The notes under the pieces are model-generated. The model had not been told where the DNA came from, did not search any database, and was given only the letters and a program-made list of their open reading frames with translations. A program made the translations under genes and the position numbers. From a bacterium (GTDB lineage Bacteria > UBA6262 > WVXT01), in NCBI GenBank assembly GCA_035530055.1, contig DATKVN010000047.1:1-9280 (forward strand): a stretch of 9,280 bases of DNA, written 5' to 3'. The first letter of the stretch is position 1, and each line of letters starts with the position of its first letter. Shown one piece after another: positions 1 through 6,813 of the stretch.

Positions 1-1163
1 CTAACTATACATTCTATGCCGTTAACTATGACAGTAGCATAACGCCAAGGTTTATACCTGTAGCCAATTCAATACCGGAAACAATCTATGTTGATAATAC
101 CTTGGTAACAGACTGCCTTGCCGGTGAGTACTCAGTAGCCAATAGAGATAATTCAGGCAGCGATGGTAACGCCTATACCTCCATCGTTGAAGCGGCTAAT
201 GTTGCCGGCCCTGGCGATACGGTTTTGACCAGAGAGGGGACATACCACTCTGGCTCAGGGCTTAACGAAAACGACGTACTCTGGCCCAAACATTCAGGAA
301 CCGCACAGAATCCTATTGTATTCAAAGCATACAATGGCGAGACGGTAATACTTGGCGATGGTCTTGACAGCTACCCCAATGATAATTGGTTATCTGTTGC
401 CAGAGGGGTAATTACGTTGAAGAACGTAAGCTATATAGAAATAGATGGATTAACTATTAGACATGTCGCTGGCTGGATGTTTGCGAGGGGCTGTAATTAT
501 ATTACCATTAAGAATTGCCGGTTTGAAGATAGCACGTGGGATTCGAAGGGTTGTGTCAGATTAACAGAATGCTATAACTGGAAGATAGTCAACAATACGT
601 TTTGTAACTCTGCCTATGATAGCCTGTTGCTTGTCGAGAGCGATTATAACCTAATTGAGAACAATACATTCAGGACAGCAGCACATAGCCTATTGTCTTT
701 AAGGAGTGCAAGTTACAATGTGATAAGAAATAATAAGTTCTGTAACCCCTATTTTGCGGGCGGAATGGCCGAGAAATTGACCGAAGTTTTTGACCAGAAG
801 GTGGACACCAGAGATTCTAGGAATCCCTCTTACATTCCCGTTCCAGGGTATAATGGTACGCAAGGCAATTTGTTTGAGAATAACTTATTCGGCTATCATC
901 CAGACCGAGACAATGTTGGTGCCAGAACTTCGGCTATTCAGTTTTCCGGTCAAAGTACAATCATCAGAAATAATGTGTTCTCCAATCCGCCGCTTACTAC
1001 TCCCGACCCCGATTATCCTAGCGGAGTAGCCGGCGGTGTGGGGATTATTATGCGCTGGGGCGGTTCCTGGAAAGGCTGGAATGGAACTCGCATTGTAGGG
1101 GAAGGACATGAAGCCGGATACGTTACGCATAACCGCATTTACAATAATGTTTTACGGTTATGA
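1..1163 (+). CDS. Secreted right-handed beta-helix protein, 5' fragment (start off-window, ends at a frameshift)
   Basis: The frame is open from the left edge (codons from base 3), so the real start and any signal peptide lie outside the window. An in-frame TTG at 102 is not a convincing start, because the same frame codes sensibly upstream (..IPETIYVDNT..). The protein opens with a typical beta-helix lead-in (GSDGNAYTSIVEAANVAGPGD). Repeated rungs of roughly 20-25 residues follow, with asparagine-ladder turns such as IKNCRFEDS, IVNNTFCNS, IENNTFRTA, IRNNKFCNP, FENNLFGYH and IRNNVFSNP. Such folds occur in extracellular polysaccharide lyases, epimerases and surface proteins. I cannot identify a catalytic set, so no substrate is proposed. 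The frame ends at TGA 1161-1163 just after IYNNV, while the homologous protein continues in another frame from about 1153. The two pieces are best read as one gene of more than 800 residues. Confidence 0.8.
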   Translation, partial: NYTFYAVNYDSSITPRFIPVANSIPETIYVDNTLVTDCLAGEYSVANRDNSGSDGNAYTSIVEAANVAGPGDTVLTREGTYHSGSGLNENDVLWPKHSGTAQNPIVFKAYNGETVILGDGLDSYPNDNWLSVARGVITLKNVSYIEIDGLTIRHVAGWMFARGCNYITIKNCRFEDSTWDSKGCVRLTECYNWKIVNNTFCNSAYDSLLLVESDYNLIENNTFRTAAHSLLSLRSASYNVIRNNKFCNPYFAGGMAEKLTEVFDQKVDTRDSRNPSYIPVPGYNGTQGNLFENNLFGYHPDRDNVGARTSAIQFSGQSTIIRNNVFSNPPLTTPDPDYPSGVAGGVGIIMRWGGSWKGWNGTRIVGEGHEAGYVTHNRIYNNVLRL

Positions 1164-2448
1164 CAATGGTAAGGTAACGGTTCCATCCGATAATTCAATG
1201 GCGGGCATACCCAATCCCCCGCCAATCAAAAACGTGGCCGATTACTATAACTACCCGTTTACCGATCTCTATGCCTTCGAAGACAATATGTTCAAGAATA
1301 ACATTTTATCTGAAGGTAGTATAGTCCCGCATATAAACTGGACTTGGCTAACGAATTTAGCCGGAAAACCAGTGCAACTTATTTTAAGAGGCAGGCTGGA
1401 CACTACTTACTTTAAAAACAACAATTTTTTTGCTGCTGGAAATTTTTCAGATCAACTGATATATGATGGCCTGAATCGTACCTATTTAGACCCTGAAACT
1501 CCCGATTATTTTAATGCCAACTATACAGTTTTTTCGGGTAATGTTCAGCAAGACCCATTGTTCGTTGACGCAAATAATAATGATTTTCACCTTCAACCGG
1601 GCAGTCCGATGATTGATGCTGGAGGTTTCCTCACCATTATCACGAGTCCAAGTGGTAGCGGTAATCAAATAACCGTTGAGGATGCCGGATATTTCTATGA
1701 TGGTTATGGTATTGAAGGTGAAGCCGGGGATATCATCCAGTTAAAAGGACAGACAACCGGAACAGGGATTATTAATATTGATTATAATACCAACACCCTT
1801 ACCCTTAATCAGTCTTTAACCTGGACAACTGGGCAAGAAGTGAGTTTAGCTTATTCTGGAACTGCCCTTGATATCGGTGCTTATGAATATGTTTTATTTC
1901 CTGTGGCTGTAATACAAAATGAACCAAAAGAGGGTCGCGCTCCCCTTACTGTCTCGTTTGATGGTTCACAAAGCACATCTCCTAATGGAGATATAGTAAG
2001 TTATGAATGGGATTTTGGAGATGGCTCAACATCAACAGGAATGAAAACTTCCCATATTTTCACTTCTCCTGGAGAATATACAGTGACATTAACTGTAACC
2101 GATGTCTATGGAGTAAAGGATGAATCTCAAACTCATATTATAGTATTTCAAAAAGAATTTGCAGAATTACCAGCAGGTTGTTATAACAACGTATTTAATC
2201 CAGCAAAAGGAGAAAGAGCATTAATCGTAGTAGAACTGCCAAAACAAGCTTATGTAAGATTAAATCTTTATAATACCAGAGGCAATAGAATAAGAGAACT
2301 GGCAGATGAACAGAAAGAAGCAGGTATCCATAAGTACTACTGGGATGGAAGGAATGACTCAGGCGATGTCGTTGGCTCTGGGTTATATTTTGTTCATATA
2401 CAGGCGGGGGATTATAAAAAGACAAAGAAGATTGTTGTGGTGAAATAA
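1108..2448 (+). CDS. Beta-helix protein, 3' part: last rungs, PKD domain and FlgD-like C-terminal tail
   Basis: This continues the upstream beta-helix protein. True coding in this frame begins near 1153 (FYGYDNGKV); residues encoded from the ATG at 1108 to there are out of register. Further rungs are visible (FEDNMFKNNILSEG, FKNNNFFAAG). They are followed by the closing signature of many secreted beta-helix proteins: DPLFVDANNNDFHLQPGSP, then IDAG, and later DIGAYEY. About 80 residues are inserted between the last two. A PKD domain spans about 1900-2150, with YEWDFGDGS and a GEYTVTLTVTD end strand. The last roughly 90 residues (2179-2445) resemble a FlgD-like Ig or sorting tail: YNTRGNRIREL, YYWDGRNDSGDVVGSGLYF and a basic end KKTKKIVVVK. 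The protein is probably exported and surface-attached or released; that is inferred from domain content. It is not an independent gene: no ribosome binding site is evident before 1108. Confidence 0.8.
   Translation: MKPDTLRITAFTIMFYGYDNGKVTVPSDNSMAGIPNPPPIKNVADYYNYPFTDLYAFEDNMFKNNILSEGSIVPHINWTWLTNLAGKPVQLILRGRLDTTYFKNNNFFAAGNFSDQLIYDGLNRTYLDPETPDYFNANYTVFSGNVQQDPLFVDANNNDFHLQPGSPMIDAGGFLTIITSPSGSGNQITVEDAGYFYDGYGIEGEAGDIIQLKGQTTGTGIINIDYNTNTLTLNQSLTWTTGQEVSLAYSGTALDIGAYEYVLFPVAVIQNEPKEGRAPLTVSFDGSQSTSPNGDIVSYEWDFGDGSTSTGMKTSHIFTSPGEYTVTLTVTDVYGVKDESQTHIIVFQKEFAELPAGCYNNVFNPAKGERALIVVELPKQAYVRLNLYNTRGNRIRELADEQKEAGIHKYYWDGRNDSGDVVGSGLYFVHIQAGDYKKTKKIVVVK
1150..1153 (+). other. Frameshift point at a T4 run
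   Basis: Reading frame 3 gives ..NRIYNNV then L-R-L-stop; frame 1 takes over as ..FYGYDNGKV. Removing one T from the TTTT run yields an uninterrupted IYNNVYGYDNGKV. The simplest reading is one extra base, through either sequencing error or real mutation. No slippery heptamer, stop-codon context or strong downstream hairpin that would argue for programmed frameshifting was seen. Confidence 0.75.
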
Positions 2449-2461
2449 CGCTTGAAAACAG

Positions 2462-2480
2462 GACTACACTATAGTCTTTT
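2462..2480 (+). terminator. Weak possible terminator at the convergent gene ends
   Basis: GACTA (2462-2466) can pair with TAGTC (2472-2476) around a 5-base loop, followed by TTTT. It lies 14 bases after the beta-helix stop and overlaps the last codons of the convergent ABC ATPase gene. The stem is only 5 bp and A/T-containing, so termination here is doubtful. It is the only candidate in the 15-base gap. Confidence 0.25.
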
Positions 2481-3567
2481 CTGTCTTCTTATCAAAAACA
2501 TGAATTTTATCCATATCAAAGACCATTTCTATGTCCTGGTTAACTTTTGCTTTATTGTGTGAACCAACGCGGGCAATAAAAATACTTTTGCTGGTGGTTA
2601 AATGTAACATTATCTCAGCACCCATAGGCTCCACAACCTCTACAGTACTGGAAATAGTGTTATCCCGGGTAGCTCCCGCAGAGTAGAGCTTATCATAAAT
2701 ATCCTCTGGTCGGATGCCGAAGATTACTTCTCTGCCCACATAGGGTTCGAGGGGTTTTCCCATTCTCTTACTGACTTTTACTTCGTAGTTTCCTTCATCT
2801 AGATATATTCCAGCATTCTTTTTTATTACCCGGCATTCCATAAAGTTCATTGGGGGTGTCCCGATGAACCCGGCCACAAACTTATTTACCGGCTGGTCAT
2901 AAAGAGTGATTGGATCTGCCACCTGGTGAATGATACCATCCTTCAATACTGTGATCTTGTCTCCCATGGTCATAGCCTCTACCTGGTCGTGAGTCACGTA
3001 GATCATAGTAGCTTGCAGCCGCTTGTGAAGCTTGCTGAGTTCTGTCCTCATCTGAACTCTCATCTTTGCGTCTAAATTACTTAAAGGTTCATCGAATAAG
3101 AAGACTTTTGGTTTACGAACTATAGCCCTTCCCACTGCTACCCTCTGTCTCTCTCCGCCAGAGAGTGCCTTTGGCCTTCTGTTTAGAAGAGGCCGGATAC
3201 CTAAAATCTCTGCTGCTTCTTCTACCCTGCGTTGTATCTCTTCCTTGGGATACTTTCTCAATTTTAGTGCAAAAGCCATATTTTCATAGGCAGTCATATG
3301 GGGGTAAAGAGCGTAGTTCTGGAAAACCATAGCAATATCCCTGTTTTTAGGAGGGATGTCATTGATCAGTCTATCATCAATATAGATTTCTCCTTCAGTA
3401 ACTTCCTCCAAGCCAGCAATCATTCGTAGCGTGGTCGATTTACCACAGCCTGAGGGTCCAACTAAAATGCAGAACTCTTTATCAGCAATTTCCAAATTAA
3501 TATCCTTGGCGCCGATAACACCTCCAGGATATAACTTAGTCGCCTTCCTTAAAACAACCCGCGCCAT
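2464..3567 (-). CDS. ugpC: ABC transporter ATP-binding protein, MalK/UgpC/MsmX type (sugar import)
   Basis: This is a 367-residue cytoplasmic ATPase subunit of a carbohydrate-type ABC importer, the usual length for the MalK/UgpC family. It carries Walker A GPSGCGKST (37-45), Q-loop VFQNYALYPHM (Gln83), signature LSGGERQRVAVGRA (135-148), Walker B VFLFDEP (155-161), D-loop SNLDA (163-167) and H-loop His193 in YVTHDQVEAMTMGD. The region after about 240 is the OB/TOBE-type regulatory domain and includes the family marker FGIRPEDI. The ATG at 3567 has a strong ribosome binding site, AGGAGGT, five bases upstream. No permease or binding-protein gene is next to it: purA lies upstream and a convergent gene downstream. 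It may therefore serve several importers, as MsmX or MsiK do; that is inference. The substrate cannot be read from the ATPase. The symbol is a family label (msmX or malK would serve equally). Confidence 0.93.
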   Translation of the reverse strand: MARVVLRKATKLYPGGVIGAKDINLEIADKEFCILVGPSGCGKSTTLRMIAGLEEVTEGEIYIDDRLINDIPPKNRDIAMVFQNYALYPHMTAYENMAFALKLRKYPKEEIQRRVEEAAEILGIRPLLNRRPKALSGGERQRVAVGRAIVRKPKVFLFDEPLSNLDAKMRVQMRTELSKLHKRLQATMIYVTHDQVEAMTMGDKITVLKDGIIHQVADPITLYDQPVNKFVAGFIGTPPMNFMECRVIKKNAGIYLDEGNYEVKVSKRMGKPLEPYVGREVIFGIRPEDIYDKLYSAGATRDNTISSTVEVVEPMGAEIMLHLTTSKSIFIARVGSHNKAKVNQDIEMVFDMDKIHVFDKKTEKTIV

Positions 3568-3588
3568 TCCTACCTCCTGTGTAAAACT

Positions 3589-3635
3589 GGACTCCTCGCG
3601 AAAGCGAGGTTATCCCTTCCTTTCGGAAGGACTCC
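3589..3635. repeat. Twin tetraloop hairpins framed by GGACTCC direct repeats
   Basis: Two perfect 6-bp stems with 4-base loops stand side by side: CCTCGC-GAAA-GCGAGG (3594-3609) and CCTTCC-TTTC-GGAAGG (3615-3630). Both are framed by the same 7-mer GGACTCC (3589-3595 and 3629-3635), 40 bases apart. The stems differ in sequence but match in size and spacing. The loops are reverse complements, so each strand shows one GAAA (GNRA) loop and one TTTC loop. The array fills most of the gap between purA and the ABC ATPase gene on the transcribed - strand. Neither hairpin is followed by a T-run, so it does not look like an ordinary intrinsic terminator. It could be a REP-type element, an RNA-processing or stability element, or an attenuator. 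Confidence 0.75.
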
Positions 3636-3644
3636 AAACCTTTC

Positions 3645-4943
3645 TTAAAAATTGAAATCTATCAAGTCTTTATCTATTATAATCGTCTCCTCTCTGCTTC
3701 TGCCCATAGAGACTATGGAGACTTTTGCCTGAACCAGGCTTTCTATTTTACTTAAATATTTCTTTGCATTTTGGGGTAGTAAATTAAATTTCTGAATGCC
3801 TTTAGTCTTCTCTTTCCACCCTTTTAACTCTATATAAACTGGTTTACAATCTTTGAAAATTTCTCTGCCAGTGGGAAACTCCCTGATCAATTTTCCCCGG
3901 TAGCGATATGCTATACAAATTTTTAAAGGGTCAATCCCATCCAGAACATCCAGCTTGGTCAAGGCCAAACTCCTCAGACCATTTACCCTAACTGCGTGTC
4001 GGACAATGGAGGCGTCAAACCAGCCACAGCGTCGAGGCCGGCCTGTAGTTGCTCCAAACTCTTTTCCCTTTTCCTGCAATAGTTTACCTATGCTATTGGA
4101 AAGCTCTGTGGGAAATGGTCCCTCTCCTACCCTGGTAGTATATGCCTTGACAATTCCTAAGACTCGATCGACCTGAGTGGGACCTATACCTATACCCACA
4201 CAGGCTCCACCAGCCACAGGATTGGAAGAGGTAACATAAGGATAACTTCCATAATCAACGTCCAGTAGAGTCCCCTGAGCACTCTCCAGGATAACATTCC
4301 TCCCCTGAGAAATTATCCGGTTAATCATTATTGCTGAATCCACAACGAGATCTTTAATTATGGGTAACTGCTTTTTTCTTTTTTCCAGAATCTCTCGCCT
4401 CAACTCAGAGAGCTTACACGCTTTCCTCAGAAGAGGCGCCTTTTCTTTCAAGTTCCTTTCCAATAGTTCCCTGAATAGGCGTAGGGAAAGGAAATCAGCC
4501 ATTCTTATACCCACTCTCGCCACCTTATCGGCGTAGGCTGGCCCGATGCCCTTTCGGGTGGTACCGATTCTCTTCTTACCCTGCTGGATTTCCCTGAGCT
4601 GATCCATCCAGCGATGATAGGGCAGAATAATATGGCAGGCATCACTGACAAAAAGCCTGCCTTCTATTTTTATTCCTTTCCTCTCGAGAAAGCGAATCTC
4701 TTCTACCAGTGCCTGGGGATCTACTACCACTCCACTTCCAATAATACATTTCTTGCCCGGCTCGAGGATTCCCGCTGGAACCAAGTGGAGAATGAATTCC
4801 TGACCATTAAAGACAACAGTATGTCCCGCATTGTTGCCACCCTGGTAGCGGATAATATAATCGGCCTTCTCTGAGAGAAGGTGGACAACTTTGCCTTTAC
4901 CTTCGTCGCCCCACTGGGCACCTACCACAACTAAAGTAGCCAT
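3645..4943 (-). CDS. purA: Adenylosuccinate synthetase
   Basis: PurA joins IMP and aspartate using GTP to form adenylosuccinate, the first committed step to AMP. The 432-residue product is full length for the family. Visible hallmarks are the P-loop-like GAQWGDEGKGKVV (8-20, catalytic Asp13), NNAGHTV with His41, the IMP-binding segment GTTRKGIGPAYADKVAR (127-143), QGTLLDVDYGSYPYVTSSN (223-241), GEGPFPTEL (273-281) and the loop GATTGRPRRCGWFD (297-310). Near the C-terminus is the GRSREETI segment. The start ATG at 4943 is preceded by a purine-rich GGGGAGGCGGAG stretch. It follows purB by 48 bases on the same strand, so the two enzymes of IMP-to-AMP conversion are probably co-transcribed. No missing key residue was noticed. 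Confidence 0.97.
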   Translation of the reverse strand: MATLVVVGAQWGDEGKGKVVHLLSEKADYIIRYQGGNNAGHTVVFNGQEFILHLVPAGILEPGKKCIIGSGVVVDPQALVEEIRFLERKGIKIEGRLFVSDACHIILPYHRWMDQLREIQQGKKRIGTTRKGIGPAYADKVARVGIRMADFLSLRLFRELLERNLKEKAPLLRKACKLSELRREILEKRKKQLPIIKDLVVDSAIMINRIISQGRNVILESAQGTLLDVDYGSYPYVTSSNPVAGGACVGIGIGPTQVDRVLGIVKAYTTRVGEGPFPTELSNSIGKLLQEKGKEFGATTGRPRRCGWFDASIVRHAVRVNGLRSLALTKLDVLDGIDPLKICIAYRYRGKLIREFPTGREIFKDCKPVYIELKGWKEKTKGIQKFNLLPQNAKKYLSKIESLVQAKVSIVSMGRSREETIIIDKDLIDFNF

Positions 4944-4963
4944 ATTTTATGCTCCGCCTCCCC

Positions 4964-4982
4964 GTTCCGTTGAAAGTGGAAC
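4964..4982. repeat. Short inverted repeat in the purB-purA gap
   Basis: GTTCC (4964-4968) pairs with GGAAC (4978-4982) around nine bases, in the 48-base leader of purA. On the + strand the pairing can extend through wobble pairs; on the transcribed - strand it stops at 5 bp. It may be fortuitous. Confidence 0.3.
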
Positions 4983-4991
4983 AGAGATACT

Positions 4992-6284
4992 TTACAGTTT
5001 TAGCCGTTTAAAGATTATATTCACATATCTCAAGTAATAGTTGAGATTGAAGCAAGCATCGATTTCTCTTTTTGTAAAATATTTCCCCACTTCCTTGTCC
5101 TTTTTTAGAAGCTCGCGATATTCACTGCCTTCCTTCCAGGCCCTCATAGCACTTCTTTGAGTCAGCTCATATGCCCTCTCCCGGGAAAGTCCCTTCTTTA
5201 CCAGTTCCAGAAGAATCCTCTGGGAGAAAATGGTATTCTTACTTTTCTCCAGATTCTTCTTCATATTCTCAGGATAGACTATGAGTCTTTTCACGATATT
5301 TTCGAACTTCTGCAACATATAATCCAGGAGAACTGTACTATCAGGAATAATAACTCTTTCCACAGAGGAATGTGTAATGTCTCTCTCGTGCCATAGAGGT
5401 ATATTCTCTAAGGAGGCTACCGCATGGGAGCGAACAAGACGCGCCAGTCCACAAATTCTCTCACAAGTTATGGGGTTCTTTTTGTGGGGCATTGCTGAAG
5501 AACCTTTCTGAGTAGGGCTGAAATACTCTTCTACCTCCAGAATCTCAGTCCTCTGGAGGTTTCTTATTTCCAGGGCAAATTTCTCCAGTGAACCGGCTAC
5601 CAGCGCCAATATGGAAAGGTATTCGGCATGGCGGTCTCTTTGAATTATCTGTGTGGAAATAGGGGCTGGCTTCAACCCAAGTTTTTTACAGACATAGAGT
5701 TCCACTTTAGGATTCACGTGAGCATAAGTTCCCACTGCCCCTGAAATTTTTCCCACACCAATCACTTCCCTTGCCCGCCTGAGTCTCTCTAAGCTTCTCA
5801 GGGTCTCCTGATACCAGAGTGCCAGTTTCAACCCAAAAGTAATCGGCTCAGCATGGATTCCGTGGGTTCTACCTATCATTATTGTATTCTTATGTTTTAT
5901 GGCTCTCTTCCTCAGAGTCCGGGAAAGATTCTCCAGATCTTCGATTAAAATATCTATAGCCTCAACCATCTGCACAGCCAGTGCGGTATCCAGAATATCA
6001 GAAGAAGTTAATCCCAGATGAATATATCTTCCTTCTTTACCCACACTCTCGCTCAAAGAAGATACAAAAGCGATCACATCGTGATGCACTTTGCTCTCTA
6101 TCTTTTTAATCCTTGCCAAGTTAAAGCGTGCTTTTCTCTTAATTTTAATGAGCGCACTCCTGGGAATCTCTCCAAGATTACTCAGAGCTTCGCAAACAGC
6201 CAGCTCAATTTCCATCATTATCCCGAACCTGTTCTCGTCAGTCCAGATTCTCCCCATTTTAGGAAGAGTATAGCGAGAAATCAT
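4992..6284 (-). CDS. purB: Adenylosuccinate lyase
   Basis: PurB cleaves fumarate from SAICAR, giving AICAR for PurH, and from adenylosuccinate, giving AMP. It therefore acts twice in the pathway formed with its neighbours. The 430-residue product belongs to the fumarase/aspartase superfamily. Evidence includes HHDV (67-70), HLGLTSSDILDTA (89-101), GRTHGIHAEP (138-147, with the general acid/base His141) and the signature loop GSSAMPHKKNP (261-271), whose Ser262/263 region is catalytic. The middle is a long helical core and the C-terminal part is ADSL-like. The start ATG at 6284 follows GGGAGGATAA, a strong ribosome binding site. The gap to the upstream dCMP deaminase gene is 20 bases, which supports an operon. 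ArgH and fumarase are excluded by the PurB-type HHDV and loop sequence. Confidence 0.97.
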   Translation of the reverse strand: MISRYTLPKMGRIWTDENRFGIMMEIELAVCEALSNLGEIPRSALIKIKRKARFNLARIKKIESKVHHDVIAFVSSLSESVGKEGRYIHLGLTSSDILDTALAVQMVEAIDILIEDLENLSRTLRKRAIKHKNTIMIGRTHGIHAEPITFGLKLALWYQETLRSLERLRRAREVIGVGKISGAVGTYAHVNPKVELYVCKKLGLKPAPISTQIIQRDRHAEYLSILALVAGSLEKFALEIRNLQRTEILEVEEYFSPTQKGSSAMPHKKNPITCERICGLARLVRSHAVASLENIPLWHERDITHSSVERVIIPDSTVLLDYMLQKFENIVKRLIVYPENMKKNLEKSKNTIFSQRILLELVKKGLSRERAYELTQRSAMRAWKEGSEYRELLKKDKEVGKYFTKREIDACFNLNYYLRYVNIIFKRLKL

Positions 6285-6304
6285 TTATCCTCCCTATAAA
6301 TAAA

Positions 6305-6763
6305 CTATCTTTTAACTCCCTGTTTCAACTGGCAAAGTTCCACTTTTGTTTCTTTAAATAGTTTCCGCGCCATCTCATCAGGATATTCACCTTTAAAAAC
6401 AGCTCGAGTTATCCCCGCCTGAATTATCATCTTGGCGCAGAGAATACAAGGTTGATGCGTACAATATATGGTAGCGTTCTTTATATCTACACCATTAGCA
6501 GCAGCAAATAACAATGCATTCTGTTCACCGTGGAGCCCCCGGCACAATTCCTGCATCTTGCCAGAGGGAACGTTCTTCTTTTCTCGAACACACCCTACCT
6601 GTTCACAGTGGGGCAGTCCGGTTAAAGTCCCATTATATCCTGTGGCAAGAATTCTCTTCTCCCGCACAATGATTGCTCCCACCTGCCTCCTCAGACAGGT
6701 GGAACGTTTAGCCACAGTATCAGCAATTTCCATAAAGTAGTCATCCCACGACGGCCGTCCCAT
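6305..6763 (-). CDS. comEB: Deoxycytidylate (dCMP) deaminase, ComEB-like
   Basis: This 152-residue zinc enzyme is predicted to deaminate dCMP to dUMP, the substrate of thymidylate synthase. Zinc-site motifs are HGE (His78, catalytic Glu80) and PCILC (Cys106, Cys109). The usual dCMP deaminase N-terminal features are present: SWDDYFMEIAD, RSTCLRRQVGAIIV, GYNGTLTGLPHC. A second cysteine/histidine-rich stretch (PHCEQVGC, 51-58) matches the extra metal-site region seen in this subgroup. The more common HAE is HGE here, a conservative change. It lies between purH and purB and is separated from purB by 20 bases. The start ATG at 6763 has AAGGA upstream within a purine-rich stretch. The cytidine deaminase and tRNA-adenosine deaminase alternatives fit less well, because those families lack the GYNGxxxGxPHC segment. 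comEB is used as a family name. Confidence 0.92.
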   Translation of the reverse strand: MGRPSWDDYFMEIADTVAKRSTCLRRQVGAIIVREKRILATGYNGTLTGLPHCEQVGCVREKKNVPSGKMQELCRGLHGEQNALLFAAANGVDIKNATIYCTHQPCILCAKMIIQAGITRAVFKGEYPDEMARKLFKETKVELCQLKQGVKR

Positions 6764-6813
6764 TTTTTTCCTTTTTCTCCTAATGCGAAGGAATTTGGTG
6801 TAGCGAGCATTTC

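Noticed and set aside
1108-1152. ATG at 1108 as the start of an independent second gene
   Set aside because: No ribosome binding site, and the upstream frame encodes the homologous beta-helix up to about 1149; this is a frameshift, not a gene start.
1143-1163. Programmed ribosomal frameshifting in the beta-helix gene
   Set aside because: No slippery heptamer, no Shine-Dalgarno-like stimulator and no evident downstream structure; a one-base indel is simpler.
6018-6299. + strand open frames antisense to purB
   Set aside because: They are shadows of a well-supported purB coding region with no ribosome binding site or recognisable domain.
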